Assembly (NCBI GenBank): GCA_023362775.1
Contig: JALMGJ010000002.1
Location: forward strand, 74,997,414 to 75,061,413
Length of the DNA: 64,000 nucleotides
Source of the DNA: Charina bottae
Lineage: Eukaryota > Chordata > Lepidosauria > Squamata > Charinaidae
Direction of reading: 5' to 3'
Shown here one piece after another: positions 1-10,552 of this stretch (within the stretch, counting starts at the first letter, position 1; the number at the start of each line of letters is the position of its first letter). Under the pieces are notes generated by a model. It had not been told where the DNA came from. It saw nothing but the letters and a program-made list of their open reading frames with translations, and searched no databases. A program made the position numbers and the translations under genes.

Positions 1-534
1 CCATGAATGCTTGGGCTTCCCTACCACTCTGGGTGAGGGCACATCTGGTTCAGGAGTGGGAAGAATCTTCCTCTTAGCCCCCAGGGCTTTCAACTGTTCT
101 TTAGCAGTCCATTTGGAGGCTCTCTCAGGCAGCCCTGCTCCACTTTCTTCCTCCCCCTCTCCGGGAGAGGCACCTTTGTGCTCTGGATTTTCCTGCTGAC
201 CTTCATCAGTAGACATGGTGTCTTCGTGTAAGGCAGCTATTTTGTGTCTGATCTTTCTGTGATGAATCTGATCCTTAGTTATTAATTCAGAGTCTCTCAA
301 TCACAATCCATCTTAGGATGTGGAAGAAATCTTTATTCATACAGGTGATCAATCCAAGGCAAAGTTCAGACTGAGGAGAAAGCCTGCGCAATTGCTATGA
401 TAAAATCCCCCTCTGTACCAGCCCCTCCCTAACTGCTGAATTCTTCCTAACAGCTTCTAACTTCCAGCTGCAATTCATTCTGCTAACGTAACGCCGGCCA
501 AGTTGACCGTGGAGCTTTCCAAGCTGGTCTCAAC
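1..534 (-). mobile_element. Putative edge of an LTR retrotransposon (LTR plus start of a gag-like ORF)
   Basis: Read on the minus strand, a block starting TGTTGAGACC at 534 contains an AATAAA-type signal (complement of 332-337) followed by a reading frame from an ATG at 216. That frame stays open to the window edge (72 codons). It is rich in Glu, Lys and Pro, with an acidic N-terminus and a basic middle. This order (TG start, poly(A) signal, leader, then a charged ORF) fits an LTR element entering its gag. I see no convincing primer-binding site, and the other end lies outside the window, so the class is uncertain. It could also be an unrelated repeat. Confidence 0.33.
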
Positions 535-925
535 AATTCTAATCTACAAACTGCCAGTACAAGCATGCTAAAAGAAATACTACAATACCCATCAATTATA
601 CTGGCAGGATGCTAAATCCTGACATACATATTTAATTCCTTTGTGACACCATCACTTAGATAAATGTATCTATATGGCACTGGGTCAATAGATATTTTAG
701 AAATTTGTCCCTTATGAATACTCCTTTCAACTTAAAAAAATCCTCATTTCTGATGGTGCTTTAGCAATTTACAGTTCTTGTTTTTAGATTTGTACAGGTT
801 GCTGTGCTTGTGGAGTTGACTGCAACTATCTTATTTGGGAGGTTGCATATGGTTGAGTGTTGGCTGAGAAGTATCTCCTGTAATGCCAGCAGCTCATGTG
901 TAGGAGCCTATTTCCATCTGGCTAA
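535..925. other. Unassigned intronic sequence
   Basis: AT-rich sequence without a convincing gene, repeat family or strong secondary structure. It precedes a TTTG/TTTA run that belongs to the next LINE tail. Confidence 0.5.
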
Positions 926-950
926 TTGCATCTTTTGTTTGTTTGTTTGT

Positions 951-981
<31 letters not shown>

Positions 982-1395
982 TTATTTCAATTTATTCCCC
1001 GCCCATCTCCCATGCAAGGGACTCTGGGCGGGTTACAATAATTAAAAATTTAAAAGCTATACAAAATAGAAAATATCTAAAAAACACAATCAATATAAAA
1101 TAAATAAAATCCAAGATGGATTGGGAACCGTAGCATAGATCATGTTGCTACGGGGCCAGCCAACCCCAGGAGGCACTACCGCCTCCGTTGTCCCAGGCCC
1201 GGCGGCAGAGCCAGGTCTTAAGGGCCTTCCGAAAGGCCAGGAGTGAAGGGGCCAGTCTCAGCTCCGGGGGCAAGATATTCCATTGGGTGGGTGCTATCGC
1301 AGAGAAGGCCCGCCTCCTGGACCCCGCTAGATGGAATTCTCTTGTTGAGGGGGTCCGAAGCATGCCCCCTCTGCATGCACGGGTGGGGCGGGCCG
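926..1395 (-). mobile_element. L2-clade LINE, 3' end (5'-truncated)
   Basis: Minus-strand fragment with the L2 hallmarks in order. The last part of the reverse transcriptase reads ...FSAIAPTQWNILPPELR... and ...LKTWLCRRAW. A short UTR follows, then a tail hairpin built on CCGCCCAGAGTCCC / GGGAGATGGGCGG, and a TAAA-type microsatellite (926-985). The usual 5' truncation leaves only about 70 codons of RT end. The reading frame 1363-1148 is still open, so the copy is moderately young. Confidence 0.8.
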
Positions 1396-1954
1396 ATGTT
1401 GTTGCATCTCAGACCTGGTTTTGGGTGACCTCTGAGTGAAAAGCGGGAGGAGCAATATTGGCCCCCATAATGATAGTGTGGGCTAGAGTGGGTAAGGTGG
1501 GGACATCCCTGGGACTCTCATATTTCTACTTTCCCTACAGCAAAATGTATGGTTTAAGGGTGATGTGTGAGGTGGTGAATGATAATGAGGATGTAATGTA
1601 AGAATGTGAATGGATGGGAAGTTGGTGTGAGTGAGTTGCCAGATTACCAAACTCTTGACCATAGTGTGTTTGTGAGCGTGACTGACTGACACCCATGTTG
1701 AGAAAGTGTGGAACCTGGAAGATAGGTTTTTGAGCACATCGTTATAGTATTCTGGTGGTGGTGGTCCATGAGACATATAGTGGGGGGGGGTGCTGGATAT
1801 GCTGTTCTGGGAAAGGCTGATCCCCAACTTGTGGTGGCCTCCCTTCTGACTTGGCAACCTTAGCCTGGGGAACTGATTTCTGGATTGTTGATGAACCTGG
1901 ACTTAGGGTGCTCCAGGTGAACACCAGGTCTGTCTGCAATAAGCACACATTCAT
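1396..1954. other. Unassigned sequence
   Basis: GT-rich, low-complexity-leaning sequence. The frames on both strands look like chance frames in biased sequence. I see no motif of a known family. Confidence 0.45.
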
Positions 1955-2985
1955 TCATGATTTGGTGGTGGATGAGTAGGCAAATCTGGCATGTATTATC
2001 AAGACCTGGGTAGGTGCGGGCAGCAGTATCTCTCTCTTTCTGTGAAATCTGAAGCCACGTTTTGGGTCCTGCATCAGCCTCAAGGACAAAGGGAAACAGT
2101 ATTGATCTATTGGGAGATCTTATCTGTGACCTGGGTTCACCAGCAGCATGCCCTCAAGCAACTCATGCCCTCATCACCACTCACTTAGACTACTACAATA
2201 GATTTCATGGGACTCTGTTTGAAGATCACTTGGAAGCTGCAGAAAGTTCAGAGTGCAGTGGCCCATTCACAGCCCATTATACCCATGTGCTGATTGGCAT
2301 TTTCAGGTGGGAGCACATTACACCAGTTCTGTACACTTTTTATTGCTTATGGCCTTTTGACAATGCCAGGTTGATTTATGGTTGCACAAGGGATTCAAGA
2401 GTTGTGCATAGTTTGACCACAATTCTGCAAAAACAGTTTTCATTTTGGCTAAATTTCAGTTTGAGTATTGGCTTTGAAAAGGCAATGCAATATTTAAGAA
2501 GGGAATTATGGCCAAAAAGAAACAGGCTTCTGGGTGTAATTTAAAGTGTTAGTATTAACCTATAAAGCCTTACATGCTTTATCTGCAGAACTTCATTCTC
2601 CCATTGGAATTGGTCCAGCCAATTTGATCTACCCGAGAGAAACGTTAGGATGCTTTCCTCCACTTTAGGAAGGAGAAGGGGACCAAGGCTCAGTGATGCT
2701 TCTTTTCAGTGGCTGTGCTGGTTCTTTAGATTGTCCTTCCAGTGGAGATTTGGCTGGCTCCACCATGACTGCCTTTCAGAAGCTGCTCAAAACACAGCTC
2801 TTCTGGTGGGTATTTGAGCCTTGATTCCATCTTAGTTTCATTATAGTTTGGTTTGGTTAATTTTATTTTATTCTATATTTCTATTAGTTTGTAGACCTTT
2901 TGTTTGTATATTTTTGTTTATTGTGTGTGTATATATATATGTATATAATCATATTTGTAAACCACCAAGAGTCTTTTAGGGATTT
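1955..2985 (+). mobile_element. Old L2-clade LINE, internally deleted
   Basis: Two L2 parts in the right order. An endonuclease-domain scrap at about 1960-2115 reads like the L2 segment GAGSSISL...CISLKDKG. It jumps directly to the RT end (from about 2130), including THLDYYNRFHGTLF and an LTYKAL-like stretch near 2555. The last part is a degenerate tail (2860-2985) with a GTAAACCACCAAGAGTC-like hairpin arm. Stops and frameshifts are frequent, so it is old. A 179-bp repeat interrupts it at 2344-2522. Confidence 0.6.
2344..2522. repeat. Unnamed ~178-bp interspersed repeat, copy 1
   Basis: This block recurs at 3407-3584 with roughly 90% identity by eye. Both copies start at TTATGGCCTTTTGACAATG and end at ATGGCCAAAAAGAA. 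Copy 1 sits inside an L2 LINE, whose reading resumes after it, so it is a real insertion. GC content is low and no RNA polymerase III boxes or protein-coding signal are visible. Class unknown. Confidence 0.6.
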
Positions 2986-3406
2986 GGCAGTATCATCACC
3001 ATCACCATCTTCATATTTGCCCTTGTCTTTATTTGCTTTATTGCCCAAATATTTGAACACAGTAATGAAATACTACTCATTGATGGAGTTGTGTTCAAAA
3101 CTCTTAGTTTGACACACTGTTTTCTTTTGTAAAACCCAACTTCTCTCTAGTTGGCTTAAGATGCAAGTACTGAAATGTAATGGCCAAGAGGCCCAAAAGA
3201 TTCTGATTGCTGATAGTAATGACCCTCTCAGCTTAGTGACTCTGCCATCTTTTAACAGAAATTGTGAAAGGGGAAAATTCAATTCCTCAGTGATTTTAAA
3301 CTGGCCTCTTCTGGAGAAAATGAGGGAATTGTAAGTGAAAAATGAATATGACTAGACCTTTAACAAACTGTGATAAATGAAGCTTCAGCCAGATACACCA
3401 AATAGC

Positions 3407-3584
3407 TTATGGCCTTTTGACAATGTCGGGCTGATTTATGGTTGCACGAGGGATTCAAGAGTTTTGCATAGTTTGACCCCAATTCTGCAAAAACAGTTTT
3501 CATTTTGGCTAAGTTTCAGTTTGAGTATTGGCTTTGAAAAGCCAAAGCAATATTTAAGAAGGGAATGATGGCCAAAAAGAAGAG
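3407..3584. repeat. Unnamed ~178-bp interspersed repeat, copy 2
   Basis: Second copy of the block at 2344-2522, in the same orientation, with scattered substitutions. A GA-rich tract (3583-3620) follows directly. The copies lie about 1.06 kb apart and their flanks differ. This argues for independent insertion rather than a local duplication. Confidence 0.6.
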
Positions 3585-3620
3585 AGAGAGAGAAGGAGGG
3601 AGGAAGGGGAGAGGGTGAAA

Positions 3621-4859
3621 ATGTAAGCAGTAACAATAACAGCCTACATTTCTGTTTTTGTTTAAAAGAGTTCTAGTTATGATTACCCTTTCCTATTTCT
3701 TTTCACCTTGGAGACATGGGAATGAACACCCAGTCCGTTACTTATTTCTAGGAAATGCAGAGCTTCAAAATTCAGCCATCTATTGATGTGAAACAGATTC
3801 TTTCAGAATTGACTCCAGGGACTCTTAATCTCTGGAAATGGCCAGATAACCATGGGAAGCTGCTCCCAGTCAATGGGGACTGTACTTACCTAGATGATCC
3901 AATCATCGGATCGGATCCTCAGAAACATGATTCTCCAATATGCCATTGTGCAAGGCGTTTCTGACCACTTGATGGAATACCCCCTCCACGGAGGGAAAAA
4001 GCGTATTACTTTTATAATACAGCATCCAGCTAAGCCTTTTTTTTCTTTATCATACTGTGAAAGTATAGAATCCCAGTCCAGAACAGTACTGCCATGAAAT
4101 GGTATTTGGAGGCTTAAATTGTCCTCACCTGCTTCATTTCAGAATCTGCTCCCCACCAAAATGAAAAAAAGAGTTTCCCATGGGTAATTTTGGGGCAGGG
4201 TTATTCTCCAAAAAAGCAACTGGAGCATAAGACTTAAGTTTCCTCAGTCTGTTTATATGGTTCCCAGATCTGGATTGTAACACCCTATCTGTCAATAAGG
4301 TAAACAAAAATGAAAGGGTATGCATTAAATGTAACATATGTTTTGCTCCTGAGTATGTGCCCTGTGATGGAAACTGAACTCACAGAAACACTTCGGTCAT
4401 ATATTAACCTTACAAACAATATGTGATCCCAATATTACAAGTTGTAATTCTTTAAATGTCAGTAAAATGTAATGACTTCTGTTGCTTTTTAAGTCCTAGT
4501 CATGGATCTGGTATGTAAGTATATGTGTGCATATGTGTGTGTAACACACTCTCTGTCTCTCTGTCTCTCTGTGCTGTGTGTGTATGTGTATACACACACT
4601 ATATTTAAGCATCCTATTGGCATTAAAAAATCTCCTGCTTATCCTCAGACTGTCAAGCAGTTTTTTAAAAATAAGGTTTTGTGGCGGAGCTGTTAAGAAA
4701 GTTTGACTGAAAGAATAAAGACATTTAAGTCATAATCTTAGCCAAATCCTGCAGATCAGGACAGCCAAGTTCGAGTTTTACCTTGCCTGCTATTTGTATG
4801 TGACTTAAGTATGGAAAGTTTAATGGATGAACATTAATATGAAATATCCCCTTGTAGGG
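3621..4859. other. Unassigned intronic sequence with CT/TG microsatellites
   Basis: Contains a degenerate SINE-like scrap around 3800-3935 (GGGAAGCTGCTCCCAGTCAATG followed by a CTAGATGATCCAATC-type end) and a CT/TG-rich tract at 4525-4600. Near 4856-5000 a GGGGTGGGCAATCTGCTGCC sequence resembles the end of a hAT-type element, but I cannot find its partner end. Nothing codes for protein. Confidence 0.4.
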
Positions 4860-4999
4860 GTGGGCAATCTGCTGCCTGAGGGCCATATGTAGCCCTTGAC
4901 CTCATCTGGAAAGCCTTCTCTGAACCATCAGTTCAGATCTCTGGCAAGAACAATCTACCCTTTCTCTGGCAGTCTCCTGGATAGAAGAAGTAAAAAAGG

Positions 5000-5704
5000 T
5001 GTCAGGGCTGCCAGGGAGAGGAAAAAAGGATGCCTTTGGCAGAACAGTGATTCCTAATTCCTATTATATAAAGCTGATGGTATGTATCTCCTCAATATTC
5101 CGTGTATTTGCTGTCTCTATAAAGGCTGCTTGCAGGCTTGGAATTGTCATCAGCAAGATCTTGGACATGGGGTGTGATGCCAGTTTGACTATATATTTTA
5201 TTCCATACATTTGCCTGTGGAAAACTGATGTTGTCCAGCAGAATAAGACATACATTCCTATCTGGAAAACCTTTGTCCTACTCCTAACTCAGTCTTGGGT
5301 TCAATGAACATTTGAACATTTAACATAAGCATCTCTTGGCTTTTGTTCTCTATCAATGAAATGTGAATAGTAACAACTGACTTATACAGAAAATGTTTTC
5401 ATTGGCTCACATGTTACTCCCCTCTCTGTTTTTGTTTTGTTTTGTTTAAGGGTTTGCAGAACTAGCAATCCTTTCCAGCTGACTTCAAGCCATTATATTA
5501 ATAGCTTCTTTGCCAGAATAGTCTTTTTTTAGCTAATATTTTCGATGCGTGTCAGATAACTGATGTTACTTTGAGAAAAATAAAGATTTAAGTCTATTTA
5601 GTAGAAACTATAACTTGTAGCTGAATTATTAATTTAATTTATGGCTATAAAGTCAAGGAAATATCTAAATGACTACTTTTACACCCATGTAAAAAAGCCC
5701 CAGC
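5000..5704. other. Unassigned intronic sequence
   Basis: A GTTTT-repeat at about 5430-5450 and otherwise unique AT-rich sequence. The open frame at 4999-5307 has no recognisable domain and is probably chance. Confidence 0.45.
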
Positions 5705-5916
5705 TCTTGCCAACCTAGCAATTCGAAAGCATGCAAATGCAAGTAGATGGTACCACTTCGGTGGGAAGGTAACAGTGTTCCGCATGCGTCATGCCAGCCA
5801 TATGACTGCGGAAGCATCTTTGGACAACACTGGCTCTTGGGCTAACAAACGGAGATGAGCACCGGCCCCTAGAGTCGGACATGACTGTGCAGGGGAAAAT
5901 CTTTACCTTTACCTAT
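5705..5916 (+). mobile_element. Sauria-type tRNA SINE, 5'-truncated
   Basis: Carries the conserved body of the squamate Sauria SINE: CCAACCTAGCAATTCGAAAGC, then GTGGGAAGGTAACAG, then GGAGATGAGCACCG, CCCCTAGAGTCGGACATGACT and a CTTTACCTTTACCT tail. The tRNA-like head with the A and B boxes is missing. Presence of this SINE is one of the best clues to a squamate source. The same family reappears antisense at the right edge of the window. Confidence 0.88.
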
Positions 5917-6954
5917 AGTTTGATGGAAGAAATTAAATTGAAGGTTATCCATACTGGCTGGGAATTTTGGGAACTGTATCCCGAACACATCTGTATGGCT
6001 CTGGTTTGGAAAAGACTGGAAAAGAATGCTTGATCTCCTCAATTGAAAATATGAATTATTATTATTATTACTACTACATTTGTTGAAGGTAAGAACTGAA
6101 GCATAGACAGATACTAGTACCACTACTCTACTATCTAGAGGAGTAGAAACATCAGGCACTGTCAGCAAACAAAACATGTAGCTTGATAGATGCAAACTTT
6201 GTTAGTGATGCTCCCCTCCTGAAAGGGAGGGAACCTGCTTGGATTCATTTCTATCTGTCTGCTGAAAATCTGTTTGGAAAATTTGGGGACATTTTCCTTA
6301 ACAGAGAAAGCTTATATATTTCTGGCATCCTGTTGACTGTTTTGAAAATATTCAGTATTGAACCACCACACATTCTGCAGCCCCCATTCTTCCTACTCCT
6401 CTCTCCTTTGCTTGTTTGGAGGTACTGAAATAGTTTATGGCCAACAGTGGAAGAACGTAGATTCAGGACAACCCTCAAGGGCAGTTTGTCTAGCTGCTAG
6501 CAAACCAATGCAGAAAGCATGTCAGATAGATTTACAGCTTAGAGGAAGCCTATAAAGATTGACTATAAGTGAATATAGGAAAAGAGATGCAAGCCTGTAT
6601 TAAACAAGGAAATGTGTTTTCACTGAAAAGTACATCATTTCAAAAAGTGCTGAGAGCCTATGAATCTCATTGAAGCCAACGGTGACAGGAGTGTTCAGAA
6701 ACGTTGTATATCAGGCTATTTCAGCAGGAGGAAGAGGAGGAGGGAGGACTAAAATACAGTTGACCTCAGTTTCATCCATATTGTATGATTTGCATTCACA
6801 GCTGAAAAGCAACATAGGATGCATTCCTGTGCAGACAAAAAGTCTAGTTATAGAACTCCCTTCACCTTGGCATATTGCTTAACTTTCACTTACTCTTACA
6901 GTTTTTCTTTAGATTTACAGTATATCCATGTTTGTACTATCTTTAGCTGACTGC
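5917..6954. other. Unassigned intronic sequence
   Basis: Contains a short ATT run (6053-6070) and no supportable gene. Open frames of 65-108 codons on both strands lack domain signatures. Confidence 0.45.
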
Positions 6955-7625
6955 TGTTTAGTTCAGTTGGTCTCACAGCAAGTTTTTGTTGTGGATTTTA
7001 CAGTTTGTTCTATAGATTCAAAACAACACAGAGTATGATCATAGCTTTCTTCATGCTTGCACAAAGTATTTCATGCTTGTATCATCAGTAATATCACTGA
7101 GGCACCTTGTCTTCTGTTGGCCTCTGTTTTTTTATTACCTTCAATTTTTCAAAGCATCAAGATCCTGTCTGGTGGCTCCATCCAATATATTTAGGCTTTG
7201 GCTTCATTAATAGTGTGTCTAGTGAGCAGTCTGGTTTTATTTCATGTAATTAATTATTGCAGTCCCAAGGTATTCTTAACAATTTTCTCCAGCATGATAA
7301 TTCAAAGGGATCATTTTTTCTTCATTCAGCTTTCTAAATGATCCATGTTTCACAGCTATATGTTACAAATGGGAAAACCATAGCATTACAATAAATTCCT
7401 TTGTTGCCAATGTGATGTCTCTGCACTTGAATATTTTGTCTAGATTTGTCATAGTCCTTCTCCCAAGAAGCAGCTGTCACTTTATTTCATGGCTACAATC
7501 ACCATTCCTGTGAATTTTGGAGCCTAGAAAGATAAAATCTGTTATTATTTCAACTTCTTTGCCCATTTGCATTGGGTTTGCATTGGCTGGCTGGCTTGCA
7601 GTGGGCTGGGTTTTGTATGCTCTTT
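6955..7625 (-). mobile_element. Degenerate RTE-type LINE fragment
   Basis: On the minus strand, short stretches match the C-terminal part of an RTE reverse transcriptase. Near 7350 the antisense of CACAGCTATATGTTACAAATGGG corresponds to the VMLYGCE-like motif. Near 7240-7290 a W-x-RRL-like block follows. Stops and indels are too many for an ORF. It looks older than the BovB copies and is not BovB itself. Confidence 0.45.
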
Positions 7626-7631
7626 TATCAA

Positions 7632-7680
7632 TATTTTATTTATTATTTTATTTTAACAATTTATATGGCCACCCATCTCA
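7632..7680 (-). mobile_element. L2-type LINE tail only
   Basis: Antisense of the short L2 tail ending GTGAGATGGGTGGCCATATAAATT, with its TAAA run. It lies at the junction between two oppositely oriented RTE scraps. Confidence 0.55.
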
Positions 7681-7683
7681 CCA

Positions 7684-8040
7684 TTTGGTGTTGGAGAAGA
7701 CTCCTGAGAATATTGTGGACAGCCAAGAAAACAAATAGATGGATCATTGAACAAATCAATCCAGAGTTCTCATTCGAGGCACAAATGACTCGGCTCAAAT
7801 TATCCTACTTTGGACAAATTATGTGAAGACCTACCTCTCTGGGAAAAGCTCTAATGGGTGGGAAAGGTGGGAGGAAAGAGAAGAAGAGGATGACCAGCAG
7901 CAAGGTGGATGGACTCAGCTACAGGGGCAATGGGGGTACCATTGGGAGACTTGAAAGAACAGGTTAGGGATAGATCATCATGGAGAAAATCTATCTATGT
8001 GGTTGCTAGGAGTCGAAAACGACTTGATGGCACATAATCA
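7684..8040 (+). mobile_element. Degenerate RTE-type LINE 3' end
   Basis: Plus-strand C-terminal RT remnant. After a W-x-RRLLRI-like start it reads WTAKKTNRW, then INPEFSFEAQMTRLKLSYFG. Next come a basic GRKEKKR stretch and a terminal SRKRLDG-like end (CGAAAACGACTTGATGGCAC). The order is that of BovB-related RTEs, but the sequence belongs to another lineage. One stop and several frameshifts are present. Confidence 0.6.
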
Positions 8041-8179
8041 ATCTCACCATAACAACTCTGTGTGGCTAACAGCATACAAAAATAACCAAAACGTAACTTC
8101 ATCAACAATAAACAACAACTCAGTCCCAAATCCATAATATATATATACCTTAATGGCCATTTCAGGCAATACCCAAAAC

Positions 8180-8700
8180 AACTGTAAAAACCTACAACTT
8201 ACCATAGGCTCAAACTAATCTCCTAAACTTCACGCCTGGGAACACAACCAAGTCTTTAAGGCTTTCTAAAAAGCTGGCAGGGTTGGGGCAAGTTGAATCT
8301 TGGGGGTTTGATGTTGTAAAAGGCAGAATTGCAACAGAAAAGACATCTTTTTTGGATCATGCTAGATGACAGTCTTTAATCAATGGGATTTGTAACATGC
8401 CTCTGCTGTTGGACCTTGGGATGGGATGGGTAGAAACAATTGAAGAGAGGTGGTCTCAGAAACAACTTGACCCCATGTTGTGTATGATTTTATAAGTGAT
8501 AACCAGCATTTTGAATTGCATTCAGAAGCATATTGAGACTCAGTGCAGCTCACAAAGCAGAGGTGTAATGTGGGTGTACCAAACTGTGCCCATAACTGCC
8601 TGTACTGCTGCATTCATTGCAGCTTCTGGATGGTCTTCAAGGGCAATCCCAAGTAGGATGCATTACAATATCCCTTTTGCAAGAGATTCTTTCAGTCTTC
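8180..8700 (-). mobile_element. CR1/L2-clade LINE 3' region, degenerate
   Basis: Resembles the long 3' region of amniote CR1/L3-L2 elements. Recognisable pieces are an AAGTCTTTAAGGCTTTCTAAA block and a CTTCAAGGGCAATCCCAAGTAGGATGC block near 8635-8665, matching the typical GGGCAGCCCCATGTAGAGCGC region. No coding frame survives. Confidence 0.45.
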
Positions 8701-9057
8701 TTTGATTCTAGACATCTTCAACATATCTGAGCTTGTTGATGCTTCTGCCAACAATTTTGTTTCCAATTGCTATTTCTTCTAGTTCAGCATTTCCTGTTCA
8801 TATTCTTCATATGAACTAACTAAGTAAGACAGCTTAGAATCTCGGTGCACTACTTTCCTGATTTTTTGCTCCCTTCATTTTAGAACTGCATTTCCCTGTA
8901 CTGTTTCTTTATTATTTTTGTCAAATTAAACAAGGTCAGTCTGGGTCAGTTTTTGGTTGGTAAAGCAGTGCAAGCATACCATACACTGAGAAGCCATGTT
9001 GATGTTTTGGACAGTTGGCTTTGAATTTCAGAAGGTGTTATCTTTCTGAAGTTATAT
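8701..9057. other. Unassigned sequence
   Basis: AT-rich intronic sequence without a recognised element. It ends at the left target-site copy of the following BovB insertion. Confidence 0.4.
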
Positions 9058-9070
9058 AAAGACCACATTT

Positions 9071-9499
9071 TTTGTTCAGTCATTTAGTCGTGTCCGACTC
9101 TTCGTGACCTCATGGACCATAGCATGCCAGGCCTTTCTGTCCTGCACTGTCTCCCGGAGTTTGCTCAAATTCATGTTCATTACATCAGTGATGCTATCTA
9201 ACCATCTCATCCTCTGCCGTCCCCTTCTCCTTTTGCCTTCAGTCTTTCCCAGCATCAGGGTCTTTTCCAGTGAGTCCTCTCTTCGCATTAGGTAGCCAAA
9301 GTATTTGAGCTTCAGCTTCAGCATCTGTCCTTCCAATGAGCAGTCAGGGTTGATTTCCTTTAGGATTGACTGATTTGACCTCCTTGCAGTCCAAGGGACT
9401 CTCAAGAGTCTTCTCCAGCACCACAGCTCGAAAGCATCAATTCTTCAGCGCTCAGCCTTCCTTATGGTCCAACTCTCACAGCCATACATTACTACTGGA
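9071..9499 (-). mobile_element. BovB (RTE) LINE 3' end with target-site duplication
   Basis: A 5'-truncated BovB in antisense. The minus strand encodes the end of the RT (WTARRSNQSILKEINPDCS, KLKYFGYLMRREDSLEKTLM, RRGRQRMRWLDSI, then KSRTRLND) and ends with the conserved CGAAGAGTCGGACACGACTAAATGACTG 3' terminus. The 13-bp sequence AAAGACCACATTT flanks it at 9058-9070 and 9500-9512, a clean TSD. The frame 9405-9076 is open, so the insertion is recent. Confidence 0.93.
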
Positions 9500-9512
9500 A
9501 AAGACCACATTT

Positions 9513-10543
9513 GGTCACTGATAATCCCTCGGTTCTTTCCTTTATACTAAAAATGTTAATCCCAATGACCTGGATTAATTCCAACTCCTGTAATTGCTGT
9601 ACATTCTACCTTCCAAAATACTCTCTTCAGCCTAAATTTGATACAACTTAATTTTTCTCTTTCTGACCTAAGAATCTCTGGCATGCTGGTTTGTAAGGTT
9701 AAACAGCTGATGATTTCAGTCCAGAATTAGCTGCCTTTACATTGGATAATAACTAACATTTATCAGCTTTGTATCATGAAAGGTTGAGACAAATGGGTAA
9801 ATTGTGGTATGTATTATAAAGCCAGGAAAATTCCCTAGGTTACACAATATTAGACTGTGGGGTTGGGTAGAGGAATGGGATCTTTACACACAATCTGCTT
9901 TATATATTCATTTAAAGCAAACTGACCTTTCTAGTGTTCTCCATGCTGGATATAATATTTCCAGAAAAGATATAAAACATGACATGTCTTTCTCTTACTG
10001 GATATATAAATTAAGAGGCCTTTTCCTCTTTACTCCTGTGCCACTGAACTAAGAGAGTGGTCTGATCCCAGTAAAGTCTTCATCAGTTTATTTGATCAAA
10101 GGTCAAATTATTCAGAAAAATCAAGTTTAAAAAAGAGAAGTATTACTTAAAAATAGTGAAAAGGAAGAAGGAGAACATTACACACAGATAAGTGATAACA
10201 TAGGCTAGGCTTGTTTTAACAGGCTCTGGCACAGTCTAGTAGCAATAGATAGGAATTTTGCAACTCTTTTAGTGATCTTAGGGCACTTGCCTAAGAGCAA
10301 GAGGTGGGTACAGTCCATCTCTGTTCTACTAGGTCTGTTAAATATAAGAAGTTATAAGAGCATAGAATCCTCCAGAAAAGGCAATGTAGAAGAGTATGGG
10401 CTCGGAATTCTATTTCTTGGACTTTGTATGAGTATATTTACTCTGGTGGGAATGTCATTATACTTTCTCTTTAGTACTGTTGAGGGCAAAGTGTTGAAGC
10501 AAGACAGGGAGAAAGCTCTGCAATAGTTTGAGCACATAAGGTT
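9513..10543. other. Unassigned intronic sequence
   Basis: No gene or repeat family recognised. It ends at the left TSD of the RTE copy A insertion. Confidence 0.4.
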
Positions 10544-10552
10544 GTATAGAGA

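Noticed and set aside
3755..3964. Open frame after a TTATTTCTAG acceptor-like site, possible host exon
   Set aside because: The frame has no recognisable domain and no good donor. The middle (GGGAAGCTGCTCCCAGTCAATG and CTAGATGATCCAATC) looks like a common squamate SINE end, so it is more likely repeat-derived.
4856..5000. GGGGTGGGCAATCTGCTGCC sequence as a hAT element
   Set aside because: It resembles a hAT end, but no opposite end or 8-bp TSD was found.
4999..5307. 102-codon frame beginning MSGLPGRGKKDAFG (histone-like start)
   Set aside because: The resemblance to histone tails stops after about eight residues, and the rest is AT-rich sequence without a domain.
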